A stretch of 64,000 nucleotides of DNA, from positions 3,038,001 to 3,102,000 of the forward strand of contig NZ_JATACI010000002.1 in the NCBI RefSeq assembly GCF_037892195.1, in the 5' to 3' direction. The notes under the pieces were generated by a model. It had not been told where the DNA came from. It ran no database searches and saw only the letters and a program-made list of their open reading frames with translations. Shown piece after piece: positions 37,746-48,558 of this stretch. This DNA comes from Yoonia sp. GPGPB17 (GTDB lineage: Bacteria > Pseudomonadota > Alphaproteobacteria > Rhodobacterales > Rhodobacteraceae). Each line of letters begins with the position of its first letter. Position 1 is the first letter of the stretch. The translations under genes and the position numbers were made by a program.

Positions 37746-38672
37746 ATGGCTGAATATCAAAACATCTTCACCCAGGTTCAGGTCCAAGGACCGCCTGAAA
37801 TGGGCGTGGCCGGGTTTGACGGCAGCGGGATTGACCGCAGCCAAAACGCCCGCTTTTCGAAACTCGCAGGTTGGTTTGGCAACGCGCAGCTGGGCCCGAT
37901 CTACCTTGGTTCCTTTGGCGTTATCTCGCTGGCGACAGGTCTCATCTGGTTTGTCATGGTGGGCATGTCCTTTTGGGCTCAGGCCGATTACAACGCGGCG
38001 ATCTTCCTGCGGGATCTGTTCTGGCTGTCGCTTGATCCGCCCTCGCCGGGCTATGGTCTAAGCATGCCACCGATGAATGACGGCGGGTACTTCATGATCG
38101 CGTCATTCTTTCTGCTCATCTCTGTGATGACTTGGTGGGTTCGGACATACCTGCGCGCGGAAGCGCTGGGCATGGGCAAGCACGTGGCATGGGCCTTCGC
38201 CTCTGCGATCTGGTTGTTCCTGTGCTTGGGTCTGTTCCGTCCGATCCTGATGGGCGACTGGTCCGAGATGGTGCCCTATGGCGTCTTCTCACACCTCGAC
38301 TGGACCAACCTGTTTTCCATCACATATGGCAACCTGTTCTACAATCCGTTCCACGCTCTGAGCATCGCGTTCCTTTATGGGTCTGCCCTGCTGTTTGCGA
38401 TGCATGGTGCGACGATTCTGGCGGTCAGCCGCTTTGGCGGTGAGCGCGAAATTGAACAGATCGTTGACCGTGGCACCGCGACCGAGCGTGCGGCCCTCTT
38501 TTGGCGCTGGACCATGGGCTTTAACGCCACCATGGAAGGTATCCACCGCTGGGCGTGGTGGTTCGCCGTTTTGACAACGCTGACCGGTGGCATCGGGATT
38601 CTGTTGACCGGTACGGTTGTTGATAACTGGTACGTTTGGGCGCAGCAGCATGGCTATGCGCCGCTGAACTAA
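37746..38672 (+). CDS. pufM: Photosynthetic reaction centre subunit M (PufM)
   Basis: A 308-aa five-helix protein, 13 bp after pufL with AGGAGGATATG upstream. Conserved ligand segments are [24 protein letters not shown] and GIHRWAWW. No long C-terminal extension that would suit a tetrahaem cytochrome partner gene is seen; the next gene is pufX, not pufC. It binds QA and carotenoid in the reaction centre. Confidence 0.97.
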   Translation: MAEYQNIFTQVQVQGPPEMGVAGFDGSGIDRSQNARFSKLAGWFGNAQLGPIYLGSFGVISLATGLIWFVMVGMSFWAQADYNAAIFLRDLFWLSLDPPSPGYGLSMPPMNDGGYFMIASFFLLISVMTWWVRTYLRAEALGMGKHVAWAFASAIWLFLCLGLFRPILMGDWSEMVPYGVFSHLDWTNLFSITYGNLFYNPFHALSIAFLYGSALLFAMHGATILAVSRFGGEREIEQIVDRGTATERAALFWRWTMGFNATMEGIHRWAWWFAVLTTLTGGIGILLTGTVVDNWYVWAQQHGYAPLN

Positions 38673-38680
38673 GGAGAGAG

Positions 38681-38917
38681 ATGATGAAAAACGACAACAT
38701 CCTCGAAATGAGCGAAAAGAGCAGGCTGACCGCTGATATCACACTCTTGATGCTCAAGGGGGCGGGCTATGCCGCGATCTTTGTCCTTGCACTCTGGTTC
38801 GTGATTGCAGCGATGGCCTTTATTGGGCGCATCCTGCCTGAAGAGAGCCGTGGCACGCCTGATCCGATCAACCGGTCATCCCTGATGATCGAGGTCGAAG
38901 AGGCCGTTCACGTCTGA
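38681..38917 (+). CDS. pufX: PufX-like core-complex protein
   Basis: A 78-aa protein starting ATG 38681 with AAGGAGAGAG upstream, 8 bp after pufM. One membrane helix (AGYAAIFVLALWFVIAAMAF) follows LMLKGAG, and GRILPEESR after the helix matches the GRMLP-type segment of Rhodobacter PufX; overall identity is low, as is usual for PufX. PufX opens the LH1 ring for quinone exchange and helps core dimerisation. Assignment rests on position plus these short matches. Confidence 0.75.
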   Translation: MMKNDNILEMSEKSRLTADITLLMLKGAGYAAIFVLALWFVIAAMAFIGRILPEESRGTPDPINRSSLMIEVEEAVHV

Positions 38918-38925
38918 AGATTGAG

Positions 38926-38952
38926 ACAGGCGGCGCGCGACGCACCGCCTGT
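38926..38952 (+). terminator. Hairpin at the end of the puf operon
   Basis: Stem ACAGGCGG / CCGCCTGT with an 11-nt loop, followed by TTTCT, 9 nt after the pufX stop. Probably the primary puf 3' terminator or processing hairpin. Confidence 0.6.
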
Positions 38953-39036
38953 TTCTATGCCATCGGGCGACCCTTCCTGGCTGGCCCGATATTGGGATGA
39001 AAATCCCAGTTCCCTTCCTGTTGGCTACAGGAGACT

Positions 39037-39076
39037 AGCGTCGCAATTGGGTTTCTCCCATTTGCGACGCTTTTTA
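39037..39076 (+). terminator. Strong rho-independent terminator upstream of dxs
   Basis: A 15-bp stem (AGCGTCGCAATTGGG pairing with CCCATTTGCGACGCT, one mismatch), 5-nt loop, then TTTTT. It separates puf from dxs, so dxs expression needs read-through or its own promoter within the ~20 bp that follow. The 39-84 nt between the two hairpins could be released as a 3'UTR RNA. Confidence 0.8.
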
Positions 39077-39095
39077 TTATCACAAAGGTGCTGAA

Positions 39096-41018
39096 ATGAC
39101 CAATCATCCCAAAACGCCCTTTCTTGACAGTGTTACAAGCCCTACCGATCTGCGGCGTATGAATGACACAGCCCTCGCCAATCTTGCAGACGATGTGCGG
39201 GCCGAGGTGATTTCGGCTGTGTCTGAGACGGGCGGGCATTTGGGGTCGTCTTTAGGGGTGGTAGAACTGACCGTGGCAATCCATGCGGTGTTCGACACGC
39301 CGCGCGACAAGCTTATCTTTGACGTGGGCCACCAGTGTTATCCGCATAAGGTTCTCACAGGCCGCCGCGACCGGATCAGGACATTGCGCCAGGAAGGCGG
39401 GCTATCCGGTTTCACCAAACGCGCCGAAAGCGACTACGATCCCTTTGGGGCCGCGCATTCCAGCACCTCTATTTCGGCAGCTCTTGGGTTTACTGTCGGA
39501 CGGGATATGGGGATGCCAACCGGCGATGCAATTGCCGTTATCGGCGATGGGTCGATCAGCGCTGGCATGGCCTATGAGGCGATGAACAACGCGGGTGCCG
39601 AGGGCCGCCGACTTTTTGTGATCCTTAACGACAATGAAATGTCGATTGCCCCCCCTGTGGGTGCGATGTCGAAGTACCTTTCCGGCCTCTATGCTTCACC
39701 AATGGGTGAGTTGCACAAGATGGCCGAAGGGTTTGAGGCCGCATTGCCCGGCCCGTTGCGGGACCATGCGCGCCGCGCGCGCAATCTGGTGACGGGCATG
39801 CAGACGGGCGGGTCCGGTACGCTGTTTGAGGAACTTGGGTTTTCCTACGTCGGCCCGATTGATGGCCATGACATGACCCAGCTCTTGCCCGTCCTCCGGG
39901 CGGCACGGACCCGCGCAACAGGTCCGGTGCTGATCCATGTGTGCACAACCAAAGGTAAGGGCTACGCCCCTGCCGAGGACAGTGCCGATTGCGGGCACGG
40001 TGTATCGAAGTTCGATGTGACGACCGGTGCGCAGGCCAAATCCAAGCCGAATGCGCCCAGTTATACCAAGGTCTTTGGTTCCGCCTTGACGACCGAGGCG
40101 CAGATGGACCCGAGCATTGTCGCGGTGACTGCCGCGATGCCCTCTGGCACTGGCGTCGATATCATGGGCGCGCGGTTCAAGGACCGTGTGTTTGACGTGG
40201 GCATCGCCGAACAACATGGTGTGACCTTTTCTGCCGGGATGGCGGCGAGTGGGCTGAAACCCTTCTGCGCGATCTACTCAACCTTCCTGCAACGCGGCTA
40301 TGATCAGGTTGTGCATGATGTGGCGCTACAGAACCTGCCGGTCCGCTTTGCGATTGACCGCGCGGGGCTTGTTGGGGCCGATGGGCCAACCCATGCGGGC
40401 GCGTTCGATATCGGTTATATGTCGGCCTTGCCAAATATGGTGGTGATGGCTGCCGGGGATGAGCTGGAGCTGATGCATATGGTAAGGACGGCGGCCGCCT
40501 ATGACGACGGGCCGATTGCCTTCCGCTATCCGCGCGGCGAGGGCGTGGGGATTGAGCTGCCCGAACGGGGTAACCTGATTGAGATCGGCAAAGGCCGTGT
40601 CGTGCAGGAAGGGTCTGACGTCGCGATTCTATCCTTTGGGGCGCATCTTGCGGAGTGCCAAGAAGCGTCGGAGAAGCTGGCCGCGCAGGGGGTCTCAACC
40701 ACGATTGCGGATGCCCGTTTTGCCAAACCACGGGACCGTGCGCTGATCCGGCAATTGCTGTGCAATCACAAAGCACTGATCACAGTCGAGCAAGGCGCAC
40801 GCGGCGGTTTTGGCGCGATGGTGCTGCATGATCTGGCCAATGACGGGCTACTGGACGGGCGCTGCCAAGTGCGGACGATGACGCTGCCGGACCGGTATAT
40901 TGATCACGCATCGCCTGATGCGATGTACGCGGATGCAGGGCTGACAGCGGTGGATATTGCAGCAACAGCGATGCAGGCGGCCGGGATTGAAGTGAAGCGG
41001 GTAGACGCCGCGGTCTAG
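39096..41018 (+). CDS. dxs: 1-deoxy-D-xylulose-5-phosphate synthase (Dxs)
   Basis: A 640-aa thiamine-diphosphate enzyme that condenses pyruvate and glyceraldehyde-3-phosphate, the entry step of the MEP isoprenoid pathway. Motifs include [17 protein letters not shown], the ThDP motif [18 protein letters not shown], and [14 protein letters not shown] in the pyrimidine domain; the C-terminal transketolase domain is complete. Placement after puf links isoprenoid supply to pigment synthesis. The TAG stop lies in a CTAG shared with the convergent gene's stop. Confidence 0.95.
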   Translation: MTNHPKTPFLDSVTSPTDLRRMNDTALANLADDVRAEVISAVSETGGHLGSSLGVVELTVAIHAVFDTPRDKLIFDVGHQCYPHKVLTGRRDRIRTLRQEGGLSGFTKRAESDYDPFGAAHSSTSISAALGFTVGRDMGMPTGDAIAVIGDGSISAGMAYEAMNNAGAEGRRLFVILNDNEMSIAPPVGAMSKYLSGLYASPMGELHKMAEGFEAALPGPLRDHARRARNLVTGMQTGGSGTLFEELGFSYVGPIDGHDMTQLLPVLRAARTRATGPVLIHVCTTKGKGYAPAEDSADCGHGVSKFDVTTGAQAKSKPNAPSYTKVFGSALTTEAQMDPSIVAVTAAMPSGTGVDIMGARFKDRVFDVGIAEQHGVTFSAGMAASGLKPFCAIYSTFLQRGYDQVVHDVALQNLPVRFAIDRAGLVGADGPTHAGAFDIGYMSALPNMVVMAAGDELELMHMVRTAAAYDDGPIAFRYPRGEGVGIELPERGNLIEIGKGRVVQEGSDVAILSFGAHLAECQEASEKLAAQGVSTTIADARFAKPRDRALIRQLLCNHKALITVEQGARGGFGAMVLHDLANDGLLDGRCQVRTMTLPDRYIDHASPDAMYADAGLTAVDIAATAMQAAGIEVKRVDAAV

Positions 41019-42127
41019 ATAAGTTGATCTGTTCGAAACAGCCACACCTTTAGACCGCCATGTGGAATTGCCGGGCCCTTGGGTTTGAATGGTAACTTTG
41101 TTGCCTTCGCCAGCCCAGTGTCGCTGGTCACGATCCCAACCCGCCAGCCAGAGAACTCGCGTCTGATCCCCTCGCCCAGCCCGGCATAGACCCCGTAGAG
41201 CATCTTCTGGCTGCCGATCCGTCCGCCGTAGGGCGGATTGCAGATGATCAGGCCCGGTGGGCCCTCAGGGCGTTTGATGTCGGCGGCAGAGAGGTTTTGG
41301 AAGGTTGTGTGATCTGCGACGCCCGCCCGTTCGGCGTTGGCCGTCGCCATGCGGATCGCACCTGCGTCCCGGTCGCTGCCGTAGAAATTTTGCGCTGGTC
41401 GGTGGATGTGATCCACCTTACGCATGGCATCCCATTTGCTTTGATCAAAGGTGGCGAGTTGTTGAAAGGCAAAGTCGCGGGTGCGGCCAGGGTGTAGCCC
41501 CATTGCGATCTCGGCCGCTTCGATTAAAAACGTCCCTGATCCGCACATCGGGTCCAGCACGGGTTCGGACCCGTCATATCCGCATTCGCGCAGCATCAAG
41601 GCGGCCAGCGTTTCGCGCATGGGGGCTTTCCCGACGGCCTCTTTGTGGCCGCGTTTGTGCAGGCTTTCACCAGATGTATCGACGCTGATCGTGACCCGAT
41701 TGTCGTCGATCCGCACTTTGATGGCGACAGGAGCATCCGGGCTGACCGTCATACTGTGGCTTTCTCTCAGCGCGGTCTCAATCCGCTGAGCCGCCGCACC
41801 GGCATGGTAAATCTTGGATTTTTTCGAGGTGCTGACCTCGACCCGCACAGGCACATCGGGGCGTAAAACATCGCCCCAAGGGAACCTGCGTGCGCGTTTG
41901 TCCAGCTGTGCCAGATGAAACGCCATGAAGCTGCCAACACGCGCCAATACACGCGTCGCCCCACGCATCACAAGATTGGCGCGCCAGACGTCTTGCCATG
42001 TGCCCGTGGTTGTGATGCCGCCGGGCGTGACTTTGGCGTCTACAAAGCCGTTCTCGAGCGCCTCGGCCAGTAGTGCTTTTTCTAGCCCCGGCGTTGCGAC
42101 CATGAAGATTTCAAAGGGTGTTGTCAT
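41015..42127 (-). CDS. THUMP-domain class I SAM-dependent RNA methyltransferase (RlmL/YcbY N-terminal type)
   Basis: About 370 aa from ATG 42127. The N-terminal THUMP region (residues ~1-155, [20 protein letters not shown]) precedes a methyltransferase fold with [14 protein letters not shown] (SAM motif) and [12 protein letters not shown] (N6/N2 catalytic NPPY motif). It probably makes m2G in 23S rRNA, as RlmL does, but lacks the second methyltransferase domain of E. coli RlmL. Its stop shares CTAG with the dxs stop. Confidence 0.87.
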   Translation of the reverse strand: MTTPFEIFMVATPGLEKALLAEALENGFVDAKVTPGGITTTGTWQDVWRANLVMRGATRVLARVGSFMAFHLAQLDKRARRFPWGDVLRPDVPVRVEVSTSKKSKIYHAGAAAQRIETALRESHSMTVSPDAPVAIKVRIDDNRVTISVDTSGESLHKRGHKEAVGKAPMRETLAALMLRECGYDGSEPVLDPMCGSGTFLIEAAEIAMGLHPGRTRDFAFQQLATFDQSKWDAMRKVDHIHRPAQNFYGSDRDAGAIRMATANAERAGVADHTTFQNLSAADIKRPEGPPGLIICNPPYGGRIGSQKMLYGVYAGLGEGIRREFSGWRVGIVTSDTGLAKATKLPFKPKGPAIPHGGLKVWLFRTDQLI

Positions 42128-42176
42128 GGCAGGTGCATACTGGGCTTTGCAACCAAGATGCAAACGGCGAAGGATT

Positions 42177-43541
42177 CTAGAAGTTCGATGTCACGCCAAA
42201 GAGGACTTGAACGGCTGATGTTGTGTTCTCTTCCGCGGTTGAAACCGTTCGCGATGAAGAGACCGTGATGCTGGGCGAGAACCCGAAATAGCTGACATCC
42301 TGAAAGGTGGCTGTGGCATCCGCGGATATAAACTGATCCTCGCGCCCGTCGAGGGTTGTGACGAATTCTTCGTAATTACGGTAGCCGAGCTGCAGCGATG
42401 TATAAAGTTGCACGCCAAAAACCGGCTGCGCCAGGCCGTATCCGACCCCCACTTCATATTCATCATATGAATTTTCGGGTCCTGCGGAGACGCGACGTGT
42501 TCCAAAATTGAGCTGTAGCTGATCCTGATTGCCTCGTGTCCGTTCATAACTACCCACGACGTCATACAGCGTGGAATCGAGCAGGGTGGGCTTACGCGCA
42601 ATCTGTTCACGCACCAGTGCTCTGAGGCGGAACGTGCTGTTGGGATCAATGGGGACAATTTGCTCAAGCGTCAGGTCACCGAAATCCACCAACCGTTCGC
42701 CGCCTTCCCAATATGTCCCCAAAGCCAGTCCGGCACGAACGGGGCCCAACGGGCTGATATTGTTCTGTTGCCGGACCACGCCGACGGATGCAGTTACCGT
42801 TGCAAAATCACTGCCGTCGACGGCACGCACATCCGGGTTTGGAGAGCTGGCGAGCAGGTCTTCGGCTTCGGATGACAAGATATAGGTTTCGCCAGAAATA
42901 GTACCGACCAGCGTTGTCGATTGGTTTGGGCTTTGCGCGATGCGATAGCGCAATTCAGTGCTCGCGGCGAAGGCCACGCCCGACAGTGAGCGGCGATCCT
43001 CGGGCAGTACAAAGGTTGTATCGATTCCTTCCAGCCTCAGAACGCCGTCGTCGGAGCCATCATTAATATTGTCAGTGGGTGCAACATAGCCTGAGAACCG
43101 CAGCGATAGCGGGTTCGCCTGATTGGCCGTGGCAAAAGCGTTGGCAACTGACGCCAGCTCAGCTTCCGTCTGTGTGTGGTTTGCCGCACGGCGTAGCCAA
43201 AGCTCGGATCTGGTGTATTGGCCTGCTTGAAAGCGGACACCGCCGACGAAACGCGCGGCCAAAAAACGATTTTCTTCTGTTTTTGCCACCTGATAGGCGC
43301 GCCTACCGGTTTGGGCGGCTGCTTGCAGATCGTTCGAATCTGCCTGAGCCAAGGCCATGAGATAGAATGCAGCAAAACTATCTGGTTGGGCGTCCAGCAT
43401 ATCGCCCGCAAGGCGTATCGTATCGGCAGGCCGATCGGCTACCAGTGCGGCTTCAGCCCGTTTTTGCAGATCGTTGAGGGATGGTTGGGCGTGCACCGTC
43501 GTCGCCGCAAACAGAAGAGGCCAGATTAGGTTCAATCGCAT
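42177..43541 (-). CDS. TPR plus C-terminal beta-barrel outer-membrane protein (Slam/DUF560-like)
   Basis: A 454-aa exported protein: signal peptide (residues ~1-18, ending TTVHAQ), TPR-like helices to ~160 (AEAALVADRPADTIRLAGDM, LMALAQADSNDLQAAAQ), then alternating amphipathic strands to a C-terminal Phe (VLFGVTSNF), as in outer-membrane barrels. The arrangement resembles surface lipoprotein assembly modifiers, but no lipoprotein substrate is obvious beyond the CAP lipoprotein encoded 269 bp away on the opposite strand. Function uncertain. Confidence 0.65.
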   Translation of the reverse strand: MRLNLIWPLLFAATTVHAQPSLNDLQKRAEAALVADRPADTIRLAGDMLDAQPDSFAAFYLMALAQADSNDLQAAAQTGRRAYQVAKTEENRFLAARFVGGVRFQAGQYTRSELWLRRAANHTQTEAELASVANAFATANQANPLSLRFSGYVAPTDNINDGSDDGVLRLEGIDTTFVLPEDRRSLSGVAFAASTELRYRIAQSPNQSTTLVGTISGETYILSSEAEDLLASSPNPDVRAVDGSDFATVTASVGVVRQQNNISPLGPVRAGLALGTYWEGGERLVDFGDLTLEQIVPIDPNSTFRLRALVREQIARKPTLLDSTLYDVVGSYERTRGNQDQLQLNFGTRRVSAGPENSYDEYEVGVGYGLAQPVFGVQLYTSLQLGYRNYEEFVTTLDGREDQFISADATATFQDVSYFGFSPSITVSSSRTVSTAEENTTSAVQVLFGVTSNF

Positions 43542-43809
43542 TTTACTGTGCGCCTCGCGCTATCATTGGGACGTAGCAGCCTTTCTATGGGAACCGCAGG
43601 CCGAGGAAAATGCGCAACAGCTCCGTTATTTCGATTTCGGCAACGATCAACCAGATTCTCGGTTTGTGTTTCAGGTATTCGGCGGTTTTCTCCCAACTCA
43701 TCTGCAATGCGGGCAATTTTTTGCTGATCTGACAGTGGTTTGCGTTCTTGGATTGAGCGCTGAAGGCGCAAACCCCTAGCAATGTCCGACAGAACTCGGG
43801 AGAAGTCGC

Positions 43810-44364
43810 ATGAAGATAGTCGTTTCCATAGCAGCGCTTTGCTTTGTCACCGCTTGCGGTGGTGGAGGCGGTAGTTCCTCAAACCCAAGCGTTTCCTCCG
43901 CTGGTAGTATGTCCGGCCCCGGCGTTTCTTCAGCTGCGCCCGCAGCGCCGACGACGAACATACCCCAAGTTGCGGTCTCAGACACGCCAAGCAGTACATT
44001 TGCCGGTATGCTGAATGGCGTACGGGCCAGAAATGGTGCCGGATCGGTGAGCTACGACTCGCGTTTGGGAGCGGCCGCGCGCCGCCATGCGGATGACATG
44101 GCCGCAAATAACTTCTTCTCTCACACTGGCAGTGATGGCTCGTCAGGAGGGGACCGCATTACCGATGCCGGATATAACTGGCGCACTTGGGGCGAGAATA
44201 TCGCACGAGGTCAGCAAAGCGAGAGTTCCGTCTTGAACGCTTGGGTGAATTCACCTGGCCATCAAGCGAATAACGTCAATCCACGCTTTGAGGATTTTGC
44301 GCTTGCCAAAGCGAACAGCAATCGAGGGCCCTACTGGGTTTTGGTCCTTGCCGCAGAGCAGTAA
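43810..44364 (+). CDS. CAP/SCP-domain (PR-1-like) lipoprotein
   Basis: A 184-aa protein with a type II signal: FVTAC lipobox at residues ~13-17, then a Gly/Ser/Pro/Ala-rich linker to ~60. The CAP domain (PF00188 family) follows with AGMLNGVRARNGAGSVSYDS, RRHADDMAANNFFSHTG, GENIARGQQS and WVNSPGHQANNVNPRF; the His and Glu residues typical of the CAP cavity are present. Likely membrane-anchored in the periplasm or at the surface; biochemical role in bacteria is unclear. Confidence 0.85.
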   Translation: MKIVVSIAALCFVTACGGGGGSSSNPSVSSAGSMSGPGVSSAAPAAPTTNIPQVAVSDTPSSTFAGMLNGVRARNGAGSVSYDSRLGAAARRHADDMAANNFFSHTGSDGSSGGDRITDAGYNWRTWGENIARGQQSESSVLNAWVNSPGHQANNVNPRFEDFALAKANSNRGPYWVLVLAAEQ

Positions 44365-44372
44365 ATACGCGT

Positions 44373-45146
44373 CTAACCGACACGCACACGTGACGGTGCT
44401 GCCTCGGGTTTGGGGGTCGGTTTTGCGATCCCCTCCAGCGCTTTCAGCGGTTTTTTGACCGCCTCAGTTAGTCCTGGACGCGTGGGTGCCACCATCTGCT
44501 TGCTTACCTCGACAATCAGAACACCGCCAGCGGCGATGACGGGCAGGTTGTGACCGACTTTTTCCAGAAAACCTGCTGACTTGCGCCAGATCTTGCGCGC
44601 TGACGGCGGCTGATACAGCGCTGACATCGTGCGTTCGGTGACGAATTGATGGCGTCGCAGTTGTGCGTCGAGCTGGCTGAGGGAATAGGGGCGGCCATAG
44701 CCAAAGGGCGTCGCATCAGACCGCGACCACATACCTGCACGATTCGGCACAATAAACACCGCCCGGCCTCCGGGACCCAAAACCCGCCACGCTTCATCCA
44801 GCAACATCGAAGGTTGTTCGGTGGTTTCAAGGCCGTGCAGCATCACCAGTTTGTCGACATGGCCGGTTTCAATTGGCCAAAGCGTATCTTCGCAAAGGAC
44901 GCTGACGTTCCTGCCATCCGCAGGCCAAGGCATCACACCTTGTGGGCCTGGCATCAGACCGATCACCCGGCGTGCGTCTTTCAGGAAGGGCCGCAAAAGC
45001 GGCAGCGCAAACCCAAAGCCAACGACCATCTGCCCTTTTGCCTCGGGCCAGATAGTGCACAATTCATCACGGATCACCTTTTGCGCCGCGCGCCCCAAAG
45101 CGCTGCGGTAGTAGAAGTTTCGCAAATCCAAGACGTCGAGGTGCAT
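44373..45146 (-). CDS. Class I SAM-dependent methyltransferase
   Basis: About 257 aa from ATG 45146 (AAGGAG 13 nt upstream). It carries [19 protein letters not shown] at the N-terminus, a SAM-binding region ([15 protein letters not shown]), [21 protein letters not shown], and a C-terminal Pro/Lys/Arg-rich tail. It belongs to the Methyltransf_11-like group common in Alphaproteobacteria next to gloB; it is divergent from gloB here with a 63-bp gap. Substrate unknown. Confidence 0.8.
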   Translation of the reverse strand: MHLDVLDLRNFYYRSALGRAAQKVIRDELCTIWPEAKGQMVVGFGFALPLLRPFLKDARRVIGLMPGPQGVMPWPADGRNVSVLCEDTLWPIETGHVDKLVMLHGLETTEQPSMLLDEAWRVLGPGGRAVFIVPNRAGMWSRSDATPFGYGRPYSLSQLDAQLRRHQFVTERTMSALYQPPSARKIWRKSAGFLEKVGHNLPVIAAGGVLIVEVSKQMVAPTRPGLTEAVKKPLKALEGIAKPTPKPEAAPSRVRVG

Positions 45147-45209
45147 TGCGGTTTGCGGCTCCTTGGGCAAAGCTATGGGAACAACATAACAACAGAGAGG
45201 CGCATTGCC

Positions 45210-45983
45210 ATGACAAAGACATCAGCAGTGGAACTGGTTGTGGTGCCTTGTCTGGCAGATAACTACGCATTTTTGATCCACAATGACGACACGGGCGAGA
45301 CCGCATTGGTGGATGCACCCGAAGCTGCACCCATTCAAGCCGAACTAACGGCACGCGGCTGGACATTGGATGATATTACAATCACCCATCATCATCCTGA
45401 TCATATTGGGGCCGTTGATCACCTGCGTGGCACGGCACGTGTGATTGGCGCAAAGGCAGATGCTCATCGTCTGCCCAAGCTGGATGTTGAAGTCGCCGAG
45501 GGGGATCAGATCACCGTGTGCGGACAGCAAACACATATTCTGGATGTGTCCGGCCACACGATTGGTCATATCGCCTTACATATGCCGGGCGCCGCGCTGG
45601 CCTTCACCGCTGATAGTCTGATGGCATTGGGGTGTGGACGATTGTTTGAGGGAACCCCTGCGCAGATGTGGGATAGCATGCAAAAGCTGCGCGCGCTGCC
45701 CGATGACACGCTGATCTGCTCTGGTCATGAATATACCGCAGCGAACGCCCGTTTTGCTGCATCCCTTGACCCGGACAATCCTGATCTTATCTCTCGTATC
45801 ACGCGGATCGAAGCGGCGCGCGCCGCAGGACAGCCAACGGTCCCGTCCACATTGAGCGAAGAGAGGCGTACAAACCCGTTTTTGCGCGCCGATGTTCCAG
45901 CATTCAAAGCTACCCTTGGGATGGGCGATGTATCCGCTGTGGATGTGTTCACCTTTGTGCGGGCACAAAAAGACAAGTTTTAA
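45210..45983 (+). CDS. gloB: Hydroxyacylglutathione hydrolase (glyoxalase II)
   Basis: A 257-aa metallo-beta-lactamase-fold enzyme from ATG 45210 (GAGAGG upstream). The zinc motif [14 protein letters not shown], then [27 protein letters not shown] and [14 protein letters not shown], match GloB. It hydrolyses S-D-lactoylglutathione to D-lactate in methylglyoxal detoxification. The start is well inside a longer frame whose upstream part is antisense to the methyltransferase. Confidence 0.92.
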   Translation: MTKTSAVELVVVPCLADNYAFLIHNDDTGETALVDAPEAAPIQAELTARGWTLDDITITHHHPDHIGAVDHLRGTARVIGAKADAHRLPKLDVEVAEGDQITVCGQQTHILDVSGHTIGHIALHMPGAALAFTADSLMALGCGRLFEGTPAQMWDSMQKLRALPDDTLICSGHEYTAANARFAASLDPDNPDLISRITRIEAARAAGQPTVPSTLSEERRTNPFLRADVPAFKATLGMGDVSAVDVFTFVRAQKDKF

Positions 45984-46027
45984 CCACGATTATGTGAGAG
46001 CATAGTCAAAAGCAGGTCAAAAACCCA

Positions 46028-46048
46028 GCATCACGCGTTTTGTGATGC
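46028..46048. other. Stem-loop between gloB and clpA
   Basis: Perfect 7-bp inverted repeat GCATCAC / GTGATGC with a 7-nt loop, 45 nt after the gloB stop. No T-run, so a weak terminator or leader structure at best. Confidence 0.35.
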
Positions 46049-46152
46049 CAAATGCGAAAAAAGTCCTTGAAGGTTGGGAAATAAAACCAAACCTTAAGGG
46101 TAACAGGCCACGGTTGGGTCACGCCAGCCCCCGATATGAAGGAGCACAAGAC

Positions 46153-48481
46153 GTGCCATCATTTTCGACAACACTCGAGCAGTCCATTCATGGCGCGCTT
46201 GCGCTGGCCAATGAACGCAAACATGAGCTTGCCACGCTGGAGCACCTGTTGCTGGCATTGATTGATGAACCCGACGCAGCCCGCGTAATGCGGGCGTGTT
46301 CTGTGAATCTTGATGATCTGCGCAAAGATCTGGAAGGCTTTATCGAAGATGATCTTTCCACGCTGATCACAGATGTTGAAGGGTCCGAGGCTGTGCCGAC
46401 CGCTGCGTTCCAGCGGGTGATCCAGCGTGCCGCGATCCACGTGCAATCTTCTGGCCGCAGTGAAGTGACCGGTGCCAATGTGCTGGTTGCGATCTTTGCC
46501 GAACGTGAAAGCAACGCGGCCTACTTCCTGCAAGAGCAGGACATGACGCGTTATGATGCGGTGAACTTCATCGCCCACGGCGTGGCGAAGGACCCCGCGT
46601 TCGGTGAGGCGCGCCCTGTGACCGGCTCGACTGAAGAGGGCGAGACGATTGCATCTGGTGACGGTGGCGAGGAGAAAGAAAGCGCGCTGGCGAAATACTG
46701 CGTCGATCTGAATGCCAAGGCGACCAAAGGCGATGTTGATCCCCTGATCGGCCGCGCGCATGAAGTCGAACGCTGCATTCAGGTGCTTTGCCGCCGCCGC
46801 AAAAATAACCCGTTACTCGTCGGCGATCCGGGTGTGGGTAAAACGGCTATCGCCGAAGGTCTTGCCTTCAAGATTGTGAATGGTGAGACGCCAGAAGTGC
46901 TGTCGAAAGCCACGATCTACTCACTTGATATGGGTGCGTTGCTCGCTGGCACACGCTATCGCGGTGACTTTGAGGAACGCCTGAAGGCGGTGATGACCGA
47001 GATGGAAGATCACGCTGATGCGGTGCTGTTCATCGACGAAATTCATACTGTGATTGGTGCTTAGCGCGACCTCTGGTGGTGCGATGGATGCCTCCAACCT
47101 GCTGAAACCTGCATTGCAGGGTGGCAAGCTGCGCTGCATGGGATCGACCACGTACAAGGAATTCCGCCAGCACTTTGAAAAGGACCGCGCGCTGTCACGC
47201 CGGTTCCAGAAAATTGATGTAACCGAGCCTTCGGTCCCTGACGCGATCAAGATTTTGCAGGGGTTGAAACCGTATTTCGAAGAGCATCACAGCATCAAAT
47301 ACACCGCTGACGCGATCAAAACAGCCGTGGAACTGTCCGCGCGTTATATCAACGACCGCAAGCTGCCCGACAAAGCAATTGACGTGATTGATGAGGCGGG
47401 TGCAGCGCAGCATCTGGTCACGGAATCCAAGCGCCGCAAGACGATTGGTGCCAAAGAGATCGAGAATGTCGTCGCAAAGATTGCACGCATTCCGCCGAAG
47501 AACGTGTCGAAGGATGACGCCGAGGTTCTGAAGGACCTTGAGAAGTCATTGAAACGTGTTGTCTTTGGGCAGGATGCGGCGATTGAAGCGCTGTCCTCGG
47601 CCATCAAACTGGCGCGGGCAGGTCTGCGTGAACCTGAGAAACCGATTGGGAACTACCTGTTCGCAGGGCCAACCGGTGTGGGTAAAACCGAAGTGGCCAA
47701 GCAACTGGCTGATACGCTGGGTGTGGAACTGATGCGCTTTGACATGTCCGAGTATATGGAAAAGCATGCGGTGAGCCGCTTGATTGGTGCTCCTCCTGGC
47801 TATGTTGGGTTCGACCAGGGTGGCATGCTGACCGACGGTGTCGATCAGAACCCGCATTGTGTGCTTTTGCTGGACGAGATGGAGAAGGCGCATCCCGACG
47901 TCTACAATATCTTGTTGCAGGTGATGGACCACGGCAAGCTGACGGACCACAACGGGCGAACAACCGATTTCCGTAACGTGATCATCATCATGACATCCAA
48001 CGCGGGTGCCGCTGAAATGTCGAAGAATGCGCTGGGCTTTGGCCGTGAAACCCGCGAGGGCGAAGATACCGCAGCGATAGAGCGGACGTTCACGCCGGAA
48101 TTCCGCAATCGTCTGGATGCGGTGATCAGCTTTGGCGCGCTGCCGAAGCCAGTGATCATGCAGGTGGTTGAAAAGTTCGTGCTGCAGCTTGAAGCACAGC
48201 TGATCGATCGCAACGTGCACATTGAACTGACGCCTGCCGCAGCTGAATGGCTGGCCGACAAAGGCTATGATGAAAAAATGGGTGCGCGCCCGCTGGGTCG
48301 CGTCATTCAGGAACACATCAAAAAGCCGTTGGCCGAGGAGCTGCTCTTTGGCAAGCTTGTCAAAGGCGGGATCGTCAAAGTCGGGGTCAAGAAAGGCGCG
48401 TTGGACCTGCGCTACGAGGCCCCGGCGCAAGGGCGTATTGCTGGAGGTGGGAACAAACCACCACTTTTGACAGCCGACTAA
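46153..48481 (+). CDS. clpA: ATP-dependent Clp protease ATP-binding subunit ClpA, frameshifted
   Basis: Start chosen at GTG 46153 with GAAGGAG 9 nt upstream; it gives [20 protein letters not shown], the usual ClpA N-terminus, while upstream residues are unlike the family. The N domain (to ~150) is followed by AAA-1 ([27 protein letters not shown]) and AAA-2 ([29 protein letters not shown]). The frame breaks at GCTTAGC 47059-47065, exactly after HTVIGA; one base fewer gives [16 protein letters not shown]. The repaired length (~775 aa) is normal. It unfolds substrates for ClpP. No clpS lies beside it. Confidence 0.9.
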
Positions 48482-48500
48482 GTAAATCGCGGATACGTGC

Positions 48501-48537
48501 AAAAGCCCGTTGCTCGACAAGAGCGGCGGGCTTTTTT
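48501..48537. terminator. Rho-independent terminator after clpA
   Basis: AAAAGCCCG and CGGGCTTTT arms with an inner GCTC/GAGC stem, then TTTTTT. The A-run on the other side makes it work for the convergent gene at 48559 as well. Confidence 0.8.
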
Positions 48538-48558
48538 CATTCTATTGACGGTTTGGGT

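Noticed and set aside
43542-43809. Two overlapping minus-strand frames of 65-79 aa
   Set aside because: They overlap each other in different frames, lack clear start signals and match nothing known; the region is treated as promoter space between divergent genes.
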